IMG/VR virus record: IMGVR_UViG_3300032665_000140
Span: 1 to 30,062 of that record
Direction: 5' to 3' (one strand)
From: a virus
DNA: 30,062 bases
The first letter of the stretch is position 1. Every line of letters begins with the position of its first letter. Below the pieces are notes generated by a model that saw nothing but the letters and a program-made list of their open reading frames with translations, was not told the origin of the DNA and searched no databases. Position numbers and translations under genes: made by a program. Shown here in pieces: positions 19,031-26,573 of this stretch.

Positions 19031-19518
19031 TATTTTTTCTTTCGTAGTGGGTGTGTAGGCCAAAAGTACTGGCAACCTTCACAACATGGCTGATTATATT
19101 GATCATTAACTGCAGAAGCATATTCTGCATAGTATTCTGGATCTTTGCGATATAGATTTGCTTTGTGTGTAGTGGTTACACGCTTGATAGTTGTAGCATT
19201 AGTACGCCACATCGGTTCATCGTCACCCCAATATTTAGCAGCTTTACTGGCTAGTGATTTCATATTAGCAAGATTGTTTTCAGTCTTGATGCCACGCATA
19301 TTGGCAACTGCAATAGCAGTCATACCATAACGCCATAGTTCATTCTCAGCACCCGCCCACATAAGTACAGCGGGATGATTACGCCAAGCACCAGACTTGG
19401 ACTGACCAGACAATACATTTAGAATTTGATATGTCTCTAGGATTTGCTTGTTAAGACGCTTGTTGTCCAATGCATCTAAACTGTCCCGCATGGCGGGGTA
19501 TGGAAGGAATGTTTGCAT
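19030..19518 (-). CDS. Pyrimidine-dimer DNA glycosylase-like protein
   Basis: 162 aa. Opens MQTFLPYPAMRDSLDALDNKRLNKQILETYQIL, then GAWRNHPAVLMWAGAENELWRYGMTAIA, the pattern of the MSMEG_6728-type / endonuclease V-related family (LD-x2-RL-x2-Q, NHP-x3-MW) annotated as pyrimidine dimer DNA glycosylases in actinobacteria and phages. It would repair UV lesions. C-terminus adds CCEGC. Leaderless: TTGACA-N18-TAGAAT-N6-ATG. Confidence 0.8.
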   Translation of the reverse strand: MQTFLPYPAMRDSLDALDNKRLNKQILETYQILNVLSGQSKSGAWRNHPAVLMWAGAENELWRYGMTAIAVANMRGIKTENNLANMKSLASKAAKYWGDDEPMWRTNATTIKRVTTTHKANLYRKDPEYYAEYASAVNDQYNQPCCEGCQYFWPTHPLRKKK

Positions 19519-19524
19519 GACCTT

Positions 19525-19554
19525 ATTCTATCAGTTAGTGTTGTGTCTTGTCAA
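19525..19554 (-). promoter_or_regulatory. Leaderless promoter of the glycosylase gene
   Basis: Minus sense TTGACA (19554-19549), N18, TAGAAT (19530-19525), then 6 bases to the ATG at 19518. The whole promoter lies in or just after the end of the 53-aa gene. ACTAACTGATAGAAT is shared with the thyX promoter. Confidence 0.8.
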
Positions 19555-19696
19555 CAGGGAATTCATCATCAAATTTAGCTTCACTGCCCCATTTTTCCCA
19601 ATATGAAATACCTTCTTCATCAAAGTCAGATCCAAGATTCTTTAACAACTCTTCATCTTCTTTCACGATTCTCCTAATGTAATCATCAAATGACAT
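19535..19696 (-). CDS. Acidic small protein, 53 aa
   Basis: Acidic throughout (MSFDDYIRRIVKEDEELLKNLGSDFDEEG...), overlaps the end of thyX by 11 bases and fills the gap before the glycosylase promoter. Its PVDK codons contain that promoter's TTGACA. Unrecognised. Confidence 0.6.
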   Translation of the reverse strand: MSFDDYIRRIVKEDEELLKNLGSDFDEEGISYWEKWGSEAKFDDEFPVDKTQH

Positions 19697-20384
19697 TTTT
19701 ATCCCAACTTACAAATGTTTTAGGGAATGCGTTTGCAGATAAATCTTTAACTGCTTTAGCATATTCTTGAATTTCTACCTGTGCATCATTAGGTAGTCTT
19801 TGATCTAGGAAGGTTAAGACTCCCTGCAAACTTACAGTCCACCGCCATCTGACATACATTCCGTAAGCTGGTAAAAACAATCTAGCCAGCTCTGGTGCTA
19901 CATTTAGCTCTAATGCTTTTTCATATTTATATATTGAACTATTTACATGTTCCATAAGCTCATGAGTCAAGCTTTCTCCCATAGCATAGCCTATTGGTTC
20001 TCCCGACCCTTGCTTAGAATTTTCTGGCTTAGAACGCCACTCAAAGGCTGCTGGAACATAGAATTCTTCATCTTCCGTTATGTATCGTCGGGAAGATTCA
20101 TTCCACCCATTTTGGTCATCAATATGTGTAGATGCAACCGCATACTTCCACCATTGACGGGCTACCATTAGTGGTGCATAGATTTCAAATGTAAGTGCTG
20201 CGTGACGAAGTGGTGAAGTGTGGCCTTCTCTAATTAAGAAATCAATTAGCTTTTCATCTTTAAGCCCAAATTCTGTGGATTCCTTGTCATATGAAACACG
20301 GGCTGCGTTTACAACTGAAAGGTCGGAACCCAAAACATCTACTAGGCGTGCATAGCCTTTATCTAATACATTAATTTTTGTCAT
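19686..20384 (-). CDS. thyX: Flavin-dependent thymidylate synthase ThyX
   Basis: 232 aa, normal family length. Makes dTMP from dUMP with FAD, NADPH and methylene-THF. Marks: NAARVSYDKES near 26-36, EGHTSPLRHAALTFEIYAPLMVARQWWKY (53-81), NESSRRYI (95-102), and a late RLFLPAYGMYVRWRWTVSLQGVLTFLDQRLPNDAQ. The usual RHR-x7-S box appears as RQWWKY...NESSRRY, with RHR replaced by RQW and a longer stretch before NESSRRY. Leaderless promoter. Typical phage nucleotide-supply gene. Confidence 0.93.
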   Translation of the reverse strand: MTKINVLDKGYARLVDVLGSDLSVVNAARVSYDKESTEFGLKDEKLIDFLIREGHTSPLRHAALTFEIYAPLMVARQWWKYAVASTHIDDQNGWNESSRRYITEDEEFYVPAAFEWRSKPENSKQGSGEPIGYAMGESLTHELMEHVNSSIYKYEKALELNVAPELARLFLPAYGMYVRWRWTVSLQGVLTFLDQRLPNDAQVEIQEYAKAVKDLSANAFPKTFVSWDKNVI

Positions 20385-20390
20385 GCCGAT

Positions 20391-20420
20391 ATTCTATCAG
20401 TTAGTAGTGGTATATGTCAA
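20391..20420 (-). promoter_or_regulatory. Leaderless thyX promoter
   Basis: Minus sense TTGACA (20420-20415), N18 ending ACTAACTGA, TAGAAT (20396-20391), 6 bases, ATG at 20384. The -35 overlaps the TGA stop of the upstream oxygenase gene. Confidence 0.8.
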
Positions 20421-21007
20421 TTGTGTCTTTGCATATTTAAATCATTGATATAACCTAAAGATATGCTAGCCCTAGGTTTTAATGGTATTACATTATGATG
20501 TAATCCTTGTGGAATTATAACTATATCTCCTGGATTTGATATATAAGTTTTATATTCAAAATCTGATGGTATAGGCCAACTTTGAGAATATATTCTAAAT
20601 TCTATTTGTCCAACGCATGTCCATACAACAGCATCCCAAGGATCATTGTGTGGTTGCTCTGGTTTTCTTCTACTCTTAAGATTGAAGTAAGCTTCACCAA
20701 ATAAACATTCTTTATCAAATATTTGATCGCAAAAATAAACCAAATCATCTAGACCTGGCATTATTCCTTTTATGTTTTTTTTATTAACTGGATCAATTAC
20801 ATCAGCTATTCTGTAATATAAATCTGTATTTACACCCAAAGACTCTTCTCGTATCCCGCTTGATTGCCATTCATCTGAATCAGCATATTCAATCAAATCA
20901 ACAAATGATTGCCAGTTTGGTGTGATTGGAAAAGCATTTTTTAAAAAAAGAATTTCTCCTTTATTTCTTGCTTCCAGCAGCTTTTCTTTTAAATCATTTA
21001 TATCCAT
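20417..21007 (-). CDS. Cupin/JmjC-like 2OG-Fe(II) oxygenase B
   Basis: 196 aa. H120-x-D122 (PHNDPWDAVVWTCVGQIEFRIY), PGDIVIIPQGLHHNV with H170 or H171, R179 (PRASISLGY). Matches the 15018 gene in ligand positions, so these two form one subfamily in the window. N-terminus with KNAFPITPNWQSFVDLI. Substrate unknown. Confidence 0.8.
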   Translation of the reverse strand: MDINDLKEKLLEARNKGEILFLKNAFPITPNWQSFVDLIEYADSDEWQSSGIREESLGVNTDLYYRIADVIDPVNKKNIKGIMPGLDDLVYFCDQIFDKECLFGEAYFNLKSRRKPEQPHNDPWDAVVWTCVGQIEFRIYSQSWPIPSDFEYKTYISNPGDIVIIPQGLHHNVIPLKPRASISLGYINDLNMQRHN

Positions 21008-21010
21008 AAT

Positions 21011-21097
21011 CTACTTTCTATGATATTTCTTAACATGACAACGCATAGATGAGGCTAAAATAACAGCCATTGCCAGCAATAGCATAAAGCAATGCAT
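21011..21097 (-). CDS. Membrane micropeptide, 28 aa
   Basis: MHCFMLLLAMAVILASSMRCHVKKYHRK: one hydrophobic span then a basic tail with H/C residues. GGGGGA ribosome site in the end of the upstream gene. Looks like a holin-sized or regulatory micropeptide; unrecognised. Confidence 0.5.
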   Translation of the reverse strand: MHCFMLLLAMAVILASSMRCHVKKYHRK

Positions 21098-21098
21098 A

Positions 21099-21377
21099 CT
21101 ATTCCCCCTCATCTTGAAGAATACGAACATCTTCTTGTAGATCACGAATCATATCATGAATTTCTTCTACCATTATATTAGTTTCTGTACTCAAACGCAA
21201 GTCTTTACGGGCTATTTTCTTCTCCTGCTCGCCTTCACGGTTTCCCGATGCTAATAGTAGGCAGGACAGTATAATAGCCTCTAAGGACACTATAAGGGTC
21301 AATAAGCCGTAAGGAAAAGGCTCTACCTTAAATGCTACCCAAAGCCCCCACCATATTATATGGACAATAAGGAACAT
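21099..21377 (-). CDS. DUF1003-like membrane protein (start uncertain)
   Basis: Two membrane spans joined by the family block EPFPYGLLTLIVSLEAIILSCLLLASGNR, then a charged helical tail. Family marks F-PFxLL-SLEAI and NR are present. The first ATG (21377) lies inside the first predicted span, and the same frame continues upstream to about 21460 with sensible residues (KKVEALSDWTAEVSAHP) but no ATG, GTG or TTG. An ATT at 21455 behind GGGGGT is the best candidate start, giving 118 aa. Confidence 0.7.
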   Translation of the reverse strand: MFLIVHIIWWGLWVAFKVEPFPYGLLTLIVSLEAIILSCLLLASGNREGEQEKKIARKDLRLSTETNIMVEEIHDMIRDLQEDVRILQDEGE

Positions 21378-21470
21378 TGGATGTGCTGAAACTTCTGCGG
21401 TCCAGTCAGATAAAGCTTCTACTTTTTTATTGAATATCCTAAAATAATGTTTAATGATAAATACCCCCGT

Positions 21471-21498
21471 GTAGTGCTAGCACTACTTTTATATTATA
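21471..21498 (-). promoter_or_regulatory. Promoter with +1 palindrome before the DUF1003-like gene
   Basis: Minus-sense TATAAT at 21498-21493. Six bases later the transcript would begin at GTAGTGCTAGCACTAC (21471-21486), a perfect 16-bp palindrome. It may be an operator at the start site or a 5' mRNA hairpin. Confidence 0.5.
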
Positions 21499-21508
21499 TC
21501 ATTAATGT

Positions 21509-21739
21509 TTAAATAATTAAACTTTTTTGATTTGCTTGCTCTGTAAGTAATGCTTCATTAAAGTAATTCATAAAACTATTAATTACAAATACTGTGTCAT
21601 CAAGTGCATCAAGCTTAGTTTCTTCAATTTTATCTTCTGTAAAACGATCATCAATTGCCCATTGTTCTAGCAATTCTGTTGCTACAACTTCAACAATCTT
21701 TTCCAAACTATTTACTGATAGTGGAATATCTCCAGCCAT
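21509..21739 (-). CDS. Acidic helical protein, 76 aa
   Basis: MAGDIPLSVNSLEKIVEVVATELLEQWAIDDRF..., helical and acidic. GGAAAA ribosome site; begins at the base next to the upstream stop. Unrecognised. Confidence 0.75.
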   Translation of the reverse strand: MAGDIPLSVNSLEKIVEVVATELLEQWAIDDRFTEDKIEETKLDALDDTVFVINSFMNYFNEALLTEQANQKSLII

Positions 21740-22024
21740 TTATTTTCCTTTTCTGTATATATGTAATGGATTAATTGTAAACATATTCTTAATTTTATTT
21801 CTTCTTACTTCATCAAGCCACTTGCTTATGTTTAGGCAATATGCTGATATGTATATGGTCGAACCAAATATAAATCCCCATTGCTTAGTGTCTATACTAT
21901 ATGCTACCCATGCTATTTCTGTCAAGATACCTACAAGATATCCCCGCCAATTTTTGTGGCCTACTAGCAAGATACCGATAACGCCAAATATTGACAATCC
22001 CCATGACCAAAGTTCGTTATTCAA
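21740..22024 (-). CDS. PnuC-like small membrane protein, 94 aa
   Basis: Three predicted spans (about 7-23, 28-43, 49-66). The segment WRGYLVGILTEIAWVAYSIDTKQWGFIFG resembles one repeat of PnuC-type nicotinamide riboside transporters, but the protein is under half the usual length. May be a reduced transporter or an unrelated phage membrane protein. Confidence 0.65.
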   Translation of the reverse strand: MNNELWSWGLSIFGVIGILLVGHKNWRGYLVGILTEIAWVAYSIDTKQWGFIFGSTIYISAYCLNISKWLDEVRRNKIKNMFTINPLHIYRKGK

Positions 22025-22225
22025 TTACTTTATCTTCTTTCCCCATCTTAGCCAGCCTCTTTCATGTATATAAAACAAAACTGTTTCCCAAATTACTTCT
22101 GCTGATACAACTTCTGCTGCCATTTCTAGGCTATGTGTGATAAAGAAGGCTATGGATACACCTGCAACTGTGTGTACGGCTCTCCATGTGAGTGTTTTTA
22201 GTAATGATTTTTTATGTGATTCCAT
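22025..22225 (-). CDS. DUF2061 membrane protein
   Basis: 66 aa. ESHKKSLLKTLTWRAVHT, a hydrophobic span (VAGVSIAFFITHSLEMA), then ETVLFYIHERGWLRWG: the DUF2061 pattern KT-x-TWR...YY-HER-x-W. Two short spans. Role unknown. TATAAT (22240-22235) lies 9 bases upstream of the ATG. Confidence 0.85.
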   Translation of the reverse strand: MESHKKSLLKTLTWRAVHTVAGVSIAFFITHSLEMAAEVVSAEVIWETVLFYIHERGWLRWGKKIK

Positions 22226-22247
22226 AATAAATTAATTATACTACAAA

Positions 22248-22274
22248 GGACGGGTTAGTTCATAACCCGCCCAA
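22248..22274 (-). terminator. Terminator after the Ig-like gene
   Basis: Minus sense GGGCGGGTTA-TGAAC-TAACCCGTCC followed by TTTG. A GC-rich 10-bp stem with one mismatch, weak U run, between the Ig-like gene stop and the DUF2061 promoter. Confidence 0.65.
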
Positions 22275-22285
22275 TGTGATATTAG

Positions 22286-24031
22286 TTACTTAGTTGCTGA
22301 GAAGTGGTACTTCTTAGCCTGTGCGTTATACTTCTTTACAAGTGCATTGTACGATGTTGTACTTGCGACTAGTTGTGCTTGAAGTTGTGCAATTTGCATA
22401 TTAAGTGCAGTTACTTGTGCTTGAATGCTTGCTTGCAAAGTCTGAACTGTTGTAGTTAGAGTTTGAATAGCAGATGCATTTGCTGCATTTTGTGATGCAT
22501 TTGGATCTGCAACTGATGCGGATGCAGTCAATACTACCTTTTGTGCTGAAGTTGCAAGACCTGTTGCAGTACCAGTTGTACCTGTTACTGTAAATGGACC
22601 AGCTGACAACGGGGCATACAAGTTCCAAGTAGCGACACCATTTGTAAATGTAGGTGTTGCAGAACCTGTTAGCGTGGCTCCACCAAGTGCGACTGATGAC
22701 ACAAAATCTGCACTAAGGAAGTTTGTGTATGAGTAACCAACTGCAGCAACATCTGAAATTGGGTTACCATTTGCATCAAGTGCGGTAAGCTTTAGCTTAA
22801 CTGCTGAACCATTTGCATATGAAGTATTATCAAATGAAAGTGTTACCTTTGAAACAACTGATGAACCTACAGTTACGCTATCATTTGCTGTTGCTGTAGG
22901 AGTAGTTCCTGTTGGCTGATTATTAAATGTGAATGAAGCAGTTCCAACTGAAACTCCCGTCACACCAAAGTAAGCGATTCCGCCTGCTGTTGTTGCAGAT
23001 GAAGATACGGTTGCTACTGTAGGAGTATTTGATACTGCATAAACAACTGTACCATTTGGTACTGGGTTGCCATTAGCATCAGTTACTGTTACTGCAATAC
23101 CTGAACCAAGAGTTGTTGCTACCCCGTCAGAACCATTAGAACCAACACGATAAACACCAAACTCATTAGAAGCAGAAAACTTTGCAGCAGTTCCACCAAA
23201 GATCAAAGTCTTTGTAGCAAGAACTGTTGTTCCGTCAGTGATTGTAATAGTTGATGTGCCAGCGGTTCCATCACCAAATACATTTACATTGTAGTTGCCA
23301 GCAGTGCCTGTTACAGCACGTCCCTGCATTCCTACTGAACCAGCAGAGGCACCAATACCAATAAGTCCTGGACCAGAGACGGTTACTGTCAAAGCATCGT
23401 TAGCAATTGAATTGCCATTTGAATCCTTTGGTTGAACTTGAATATTTGCTACTTCTGTACCAGCAGTTGTTCCTGCATTATCTACAGCAATAATTGGTGT
23501 AGCATCAGTTGTTGATGTAGGTGTTGTTGAACCTGATGCAATATATGCAGTTGAATAACCAGCATTTGCAGCAAGTGAACCAGTTGATGTCCAAGTGACA
23601 GTCTTTGTAACAGCAGTACCAGCAACGCCAGTTCCTGCATTAATTGGTGTAACTGTTAGTGTTGATGTGCCAAGATTTTGACTGTAAAGAATTACAGTAG
23701 CAGAACCTGCACCACCTGCACCATTTGTTAGCTGGAACCAGTTGTTTACTCCACCAGTAATTGTTGGAGCTGGGTTGATTGTAACTGTATCATTTGAACC
23801 AGCAGTAACCTGTAGGATACTTCCTACACCAGTTAGAACTACGTTGTCAACAGTTGATGTATCAGTATGGACAGTCAAAGTTGCTAGGCCATTAACAGCT
23901 TGAATACCATTTGTTGTGTCATACATTGTTGTGTAAGCGACTGTAGGGGCAGCTTGTGACGGGAGTGCAGCAATACCTGCAAACGCCAATGCACCAACTA
24001 CGGCTACAGCGATCTTCTTATTTAGCTTCAT
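22286..24031 (-). CDS. Large secreted Ig-like (Big-domain) surface protein
   Basis: 581 aa, the biggest gene here. Residues 1-27 form a Sec signal (MKLNKKIAVAVVGALAFAGIAA...SQA). Then Thr/Ser/Val/Gly-rich beta repeats with invasin/bacterial-Ig marks: VQPKDSNGNSIANDALTVTVSG, VTVTDANGNPVPNGTVVYAV and LTALDANGNPISDVAAVGYSY, about three tandem domains. The last 70 residues are a Gln/Ala-rich coiled coil (IQTLTTTVQTLQASIQAQVTAL) ending AKKYHFSATK. It is probably exported and displayed on the host surface, for example to alter adsorption or superinfection (inference). Codon use resembles its neighbours. Confidence 0.85.
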   Translation of the reverse strand: MKLNKKIAVAVVGALAFAGIAALPSQAAPTVAYTTMYDTTNGIQAVNGLATLTVHTDTSTVDNVVLTGVGSILQVTAGSNDTVTINPAPTITGGVNNWFQLTNGAGGAGSATVILYSQNLGTSTLTVTPINAGTGVAGTAVTKTVTWTSTGSLAANAGYSTAYIASGSTTPTSTTDATPIIAVDNAGTTAGTEVANIQVQPKDSNGNSIANDALTVTVSGPGLIGIGASAGSVGMQGRAVTGTAGNYNVNVFGDGTAGTSTITITDGTTVLATKTLIFGGTAAKFSASNEFGVYRVGSNGSDGVATTLGSGIAVTVTDANGNPVPNGTVVYAVSNTPTVATVSSSATTAGGIAYFGVTGVSVGTASFTFNNQPTGTTPTATANDSVTVGSSVVSKVTLSFDNTSYANGSAVKLKLTALDANGNPISDVAAVGYSYTNFLSADFVSSVALGGATLTGSATPTFTNGVATWNLYAPLSAGPFTVTGTTGTATGLATSAQKVVLTASASVADPNASQNAANASAIQTLTTTVQTLQASIQAQVTALNMQIAQLQAQLVASTTSYNALVKKYNAQAKKYHFSATK

Positions 24032-24128
24032 TTATACCTTTCCGTATATACGTTATTATCCCTGTACAGGATATCGTGTCATTTGAACACGAATACTCTA
24101 TTCTATCTTATGTGATTGCTTATGTCAA
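24032..24128 (-). promoter_or_regulatory. Promoter and structured leader of the Ig-like gene
   Basis: Minus sense TTGACA (24128-24123)-N17-TAGAAT (24105-24100). The 60-base leader can form TCGTGT/ACACGA and ATCC-TGTACA-GGAT hairpins before the ribosome site GGAAAGG. Confidence 0.7.
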
Positions 24129-24144
24129 GGCAACTCAGAAAACT

Positions 24145-24690
24145 CTAAGGTTTCTTAGCTTGCTTTTGCTGTTTTACAATCTGCATTGGTCCAGATGTGT
24201 AAATATCATTGTTAGCAGCAATTCTTAGGGCATCCTCTACAGATGCCCCAGCATACAACGCACCAATAGCGAAGTGTGCTCCATTACCAACTCCGTATAT
24301 GCCGTCGCTATTCAGCAATACACTGAAATCATTACCAATATCAAAAACTTCTCCGTCAAATGCAAAAAGCATACTGAATCCAGAATCCTTATCATTTTGA
24401 TCTGGCTTCCAATTATTTTCTTCCAAGCACTCTTGCATTGCAGGAACAAACTTGGTTATCATGAAGCGATAAAGATTATCCCTTTCCTTTACTGTAGGAA
24501 CTGGGGGAATAAAAATATGCTGTAGGATATCGCATGGGGTTGAATCACCACTACCAGCAATTAACCAGCCATTGTTCTTGGTAATCTTTTCCATTTTAGA
24601 ATGGCGATTAGGCCTTGAACCATCTGTAACTTGTGAGTCTGCACCCATGGTTACATTACCATTTTTACAAACTGCAACGATTGTTGTCAC
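24145..24690 (-). CDS. HslV/proteasome-like Ntn hydrolase
   Basis: 181 aa. Begins MTTIVAVCKNGNVTMGADSQVTDG, so Met removal would expose T2 as the catalytic N-terminal threonine, with D18 and a Lys near 35 (KMEKI) completing the usual set, then GWLIAGSGD. The late GVGNGAHFAIGALYAGASVEDALRIA is the conserved proteasome/HslV helix with GSG-x2-A. Acts on peptides if assembled as rings. No HslU/ATPase is seen nearby. Start overlaps the thioredoxin stop (ATGA). Confidence 0.88.
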   Translation of the reverse strand: MTTIVAVCKNGNVTMGADSQVTDGSRPNRHSKMEKITKNNGWLIAGSGDSTPCDILQHIFIPPVPTVKERDNLYRFMITKFVPAMQECLEENNWKPDQNDKDSGFSMLFAFDGEVFDIGNDFSVLLNSDGIYGVGNGAHFAIGALYAGASVEDALRIAANNDIYTSGPMQIVKQQKQAKKP

Positions 24691-24989
24691 TCTACAGAAC
24701 TCTTTTCTAATATAATTCCATCGGCTGTTCTAGATTTGATTGTTTTTGCAATTTCACCCTTTTTCATTACAAAAACTTGCGGGATGCTTTGAATACCATA
24801 GTATGATAACTTATCTGTAGGTATCTTATCAACATCTAACATGTAGTAATTTGTGTCGGGGTCAGATACTGATGCCTTACCATATTGTGGCTTTAATTGC
24901 TTACATGGACCACACCATTCTGCAGTAAAATATACTACACATGAATCTTCATCTTTAAATTCATTTACATCGTTTGTTATCTTAAGCAA
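24687..24989 (-). CDS. Thioredoxin
   Basis: 100 aa, full single-domain thioredoxin. Active site WCGPC (C26/C29), FTAEW before it, cis-Pro in SIPQVFVMKKGE (about residue 69). Reduces disulfides in host or phage proteins; phage thioredoxins may support polymerase or ribonucleotide reductase. Overlaps both neighbours by 4-8 bases. Confidence 0.93.
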   Translation of the reverse strand: MLKITNDVNEFKDEDSCVVYFTAEWCGPCKQLKPQYGKASVSDPDTNYYMLDVDKIPTDKLSYYGIQSIPQVFVMKKGEIAKTIKSRTADGIILEKSSVE

Positions 24990-25212
24990 TTATTTCCTCC
25001 GCCGATATCTTGTTTCCTACATATAGATTTTTTACTATATGTTCTCTTACATAATCTGCACCCTTTTGTCTACCCGCCAAAATAATAACCCATCTTGGCT
25101 CAAACTTTAAATCAATACATGATTGACAAAGAAAAAGCTGAATACCAGACAAAAGGCTAGACTTAACTGGAGTTAAGGTTTGCTTAGGCTTGCTGCAACT
25201 AAAACAAAGCAT
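24982..25212 (-). CDS. Zinc-ribbon phage protein, 76 aa
   Basis: C3-x2-C6 (CFSC) and C29-x2-C32 (CQSC) followed by DLKFEPRWVIILAGRQKG and VREHIVKNLYVGNKISAEEI. This EPRW-x-IIL-x-GR layout recurs in uncharacterised actinophage zinc proteins, as I remember them. Coupled to thioredoxin. Confidence 0.8.
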   Translation of the reverse strand: MLCFSCSKPKQTLTPVKSSLLSGIQLFLCQSCIDLKFEPRWVIILAGRQKGADYVREHIVKNLYVGNKISAEEIIA

Positions 25213-25433
25213 TAAAGATCTTCCTCACTTATATAACCAATACCTATCTCATTTACTTCTATAAACTCATCATTTGGCACTTCTACAACATACCCTACAC
25301 CACCATCAAAATACTCAATCATTGATGCCCAAGCTCCATGACTAATGATGGTTCCATAGATGCCTTCATCAGGAATATAAACATATGTTACTGTTCCTTC
25401 ATTTAGATCTTCTTCTTCTTCTGAGTTGCTCAT
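25212..25433 (-). CDS. Acidic beta-rich protein, 73 aa
   Basis: Acidic N-terminus (SNSEEEEDLNEG) then a beta domain with many Gly/Tyr (YVYIPDEGIYGTIISHG...GVGYVVEVP), SH3-like in character. Overlaps the upstream gene by 35 bases and shares one base with the downstream start. Confidence 0.75.
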   Translation of the reverse strand: MSNSEEEEDLNEGTVTYVYIPDEGIYGTIISHGAWASMIEYFDGGVGYVVEVPNDEFIEVNEIGIGYISEEDL

Positions 25434-25677
25434 CAGTGTATTTCATCCCCTCTAGCTCGCATGGTACTCCAAATGATTGAATAAGCTTTCTAACTAAAAG
25501 CAGATAGTTCATGATTGCCATTCTATCTGATTCATTATACTCCATGATATTACTTTCATATACAGTCAAAGCAAGATAGTTAGGTCTATCCCTAATATCT
25601 AGGAGCAAATTTCTTACGGGAGGTTTAATTTCTCGTATTTTTTTTGCCATTTCTTTTGTATAATTAATTTTTGCCAT
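25399..25677 (-). CDS. Basic helical protein, 92 aa
   Basis: MAKINYTKEMAKKIREIKPPVRNLLLDIRDRPNYLALTVYESNI..., ends RRRRRSK. Basic at both ends, likely nucleic-acid-associated. Unrecognised. Overlaps the WhiB gene by 14 bases. Confidence 0.75.
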   Translation of the reverse strand: MAKINYTKEMAKKIREIKPPVRNLLLDIRDRPNYLALTVYESNIMEYNESDRMAIMNYLLLVRKLIQSFGVPCELEGMKYTDEQLRRRRRSK

Positions 25678-25990
25678 GAAGCTTTTTTAGTTTCTTCCAA
25701 ACTTCTGGTGTTTTATGATCGTTGTATTGCTTATCTGGTCTTCCCAAATCCATATACACACCTCCCCAAACACCCTTTTCTTTATTTTTTACGCCTTCAT
25801 AATAACAAATTTTTATTACTGGGCAGTTAATACATATTTGATCAACTTGCTTAGCAACTTCTTTATCTGTCTCATAAAGATCATAAAACCAATCATACTC
25901 GCTAGTGGTAGTCATACCGTTACAAGATGCAAGATGATACCATTCTGCATCTTGATCATCAATACCTAAAAAATTAAATAAATTTTCCAT
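25664..25990 (-). CDS. WhiB-family Fe-S transcription factor
   Basis: 108 aa. Four-Cys cluster: C23, C53-x2-C56-x5-C62, with WY-x4-C ahead of the first Cys, and the GVWGG turn at 73-77 followed by a short basic tail. WhiB proteins occur only in actinobacteria and their phages; phage versions can hijack the primary sigma factor. Start overlaps the upstream gene by 17 bases. A good candidate regulator of the phage promoters (inference). Confidence 0.93.
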   Translation of the reverse strand: MENLFNFLGIDDQDAEWYHLASCNGMTTTSEYDWFYDLYETDKEVAKQVDQICINCPVIKICYYEGVKNKEKGVWGGVYMDLGRPDKQYNDHKTPEVWKKLKKLHGKN

Positions 25991-26216
25991 AAACTTCTGG
26001 AATCACCCATTCTCCCTTTTCATTCATAGGATTAATGAATAATTCACCCCACTGATTGTTTTTAAATGAACCATTTGTTTGCATGTAGCCTTTGGGACTT
26101 GGGAACCATCGCATGATGTTGTAACCATCCCAATAAAAGCCATTAGATTTATTTTTAGCAACAAAATCATGAGCTTCCTCATAATTAAATTTAGCTACTT
26201 TAGTAATTTCAGACAT
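25974..26216 (-). CDS. Hypothetical protein, 80 aa
   Basis: MSEITKVAKFNYEEAHDFVAKNKSNGFYWDGYNIMRWFPSPKGYMQTNG..., aromatic-rich alpha/beta domain. Start at 26216 is chosen for GGAAAACA and an 8-base overlap with groES; a longer frame from 26270 is a shadow. Unrecognised. Confidence 0.75.
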   Translation of the reverse strand: MSEITKVAKFNYEEAHDFVAKNKSNGFYWDGYNIMRWFPSPKGYMQTNGSFKNNQWGELFINPMNEKGEWVIPEVYGKFI

Positions 26217-26514
26217 TGTTTTCCGTTCCAAATAGGTTTCTCCAACTAATAAAATGATACTTGTCTCCAAGATTATCAGTTATTTCAGTTGCTTGCATTC
26301 CGTTGTAAATGATTATATCCCCAACACTTAATGGTAGTGGATGCACTACTCCATTTTGATCACGTTCTCCTGGACCAATCTTAATGATTTGACCTTTTGA
26401 TAGTTGTGATTCTTTTGCAGATGCAGTAATAATAAGACCAGATGCTGTTTGCGTGTCTTTTTCTGCAATTTCCTTGATTAAGACAAGACCACCTAGTGGC
26501 TCAATATTAGTCAT
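26209..26514 (-). CDS. groES: GroES-like co-chaperonin
   Basis: 101 aa, normal length. IEPLGGLVLIKEIAEKDTQTASGLIITASAKESQLSKGQIIKIGPGERDQNGVVHPLPLSVGDIIIYN: the beta-barrel core with mobile loop (TQTASGLIIT, hydrophobic GLI tripeptide that docks on GroEL) and IGPGERD. It would cap host GroEL for folding phage proteins. No groEL nearby. Own promoter TTGACA-N17-TACAAT (26571-26543, minus sense). Confidence 0.93.
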   Translation of the reverse strand: MTNIEPLGGLVLIKEIAEKDTQTASGLIITASAKESQLSKGQIIKIGPGERDQNGVVHPLPLSVGDIIIYNGMQATEITDNLGDKYHFISWRNLFGTENNV

Positions 26515-26542
26515 TATTTTCCTTTTATAGTAGTTATATTAT

Positions 26543-26571
26543 ATTGTATCAGCGTTATTATTATCTGTCAA
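26543..26571 (-). promoter_or_regulatory. groES operon promoter
   Basis: Minus sense TTGACA (26571-26566), N17 ending TGA, TACAAT (26548-26543). Leader about 25 bases with AAAGGAAAA. Probably transcribes groES through the Ntn hydrolase, as genes 26514 to 24145 all overlap. Confidence 0.75.
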
Positions 26572-26573
26572 GC

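Noticed and set aside
21594-22073. 159-aa + strand frame opposite the small membrane genes
   Set aside because: Runs antisense through three supported genes with Ser/Phe/Leu-biased shadow composition.
21740-22225. Holin pair
   Set aside because: The genes are small and membranous, but DUF2061 and PnuC-like similarities fit better and they are far from the wall-degrading genes at 1-1.3 kb.
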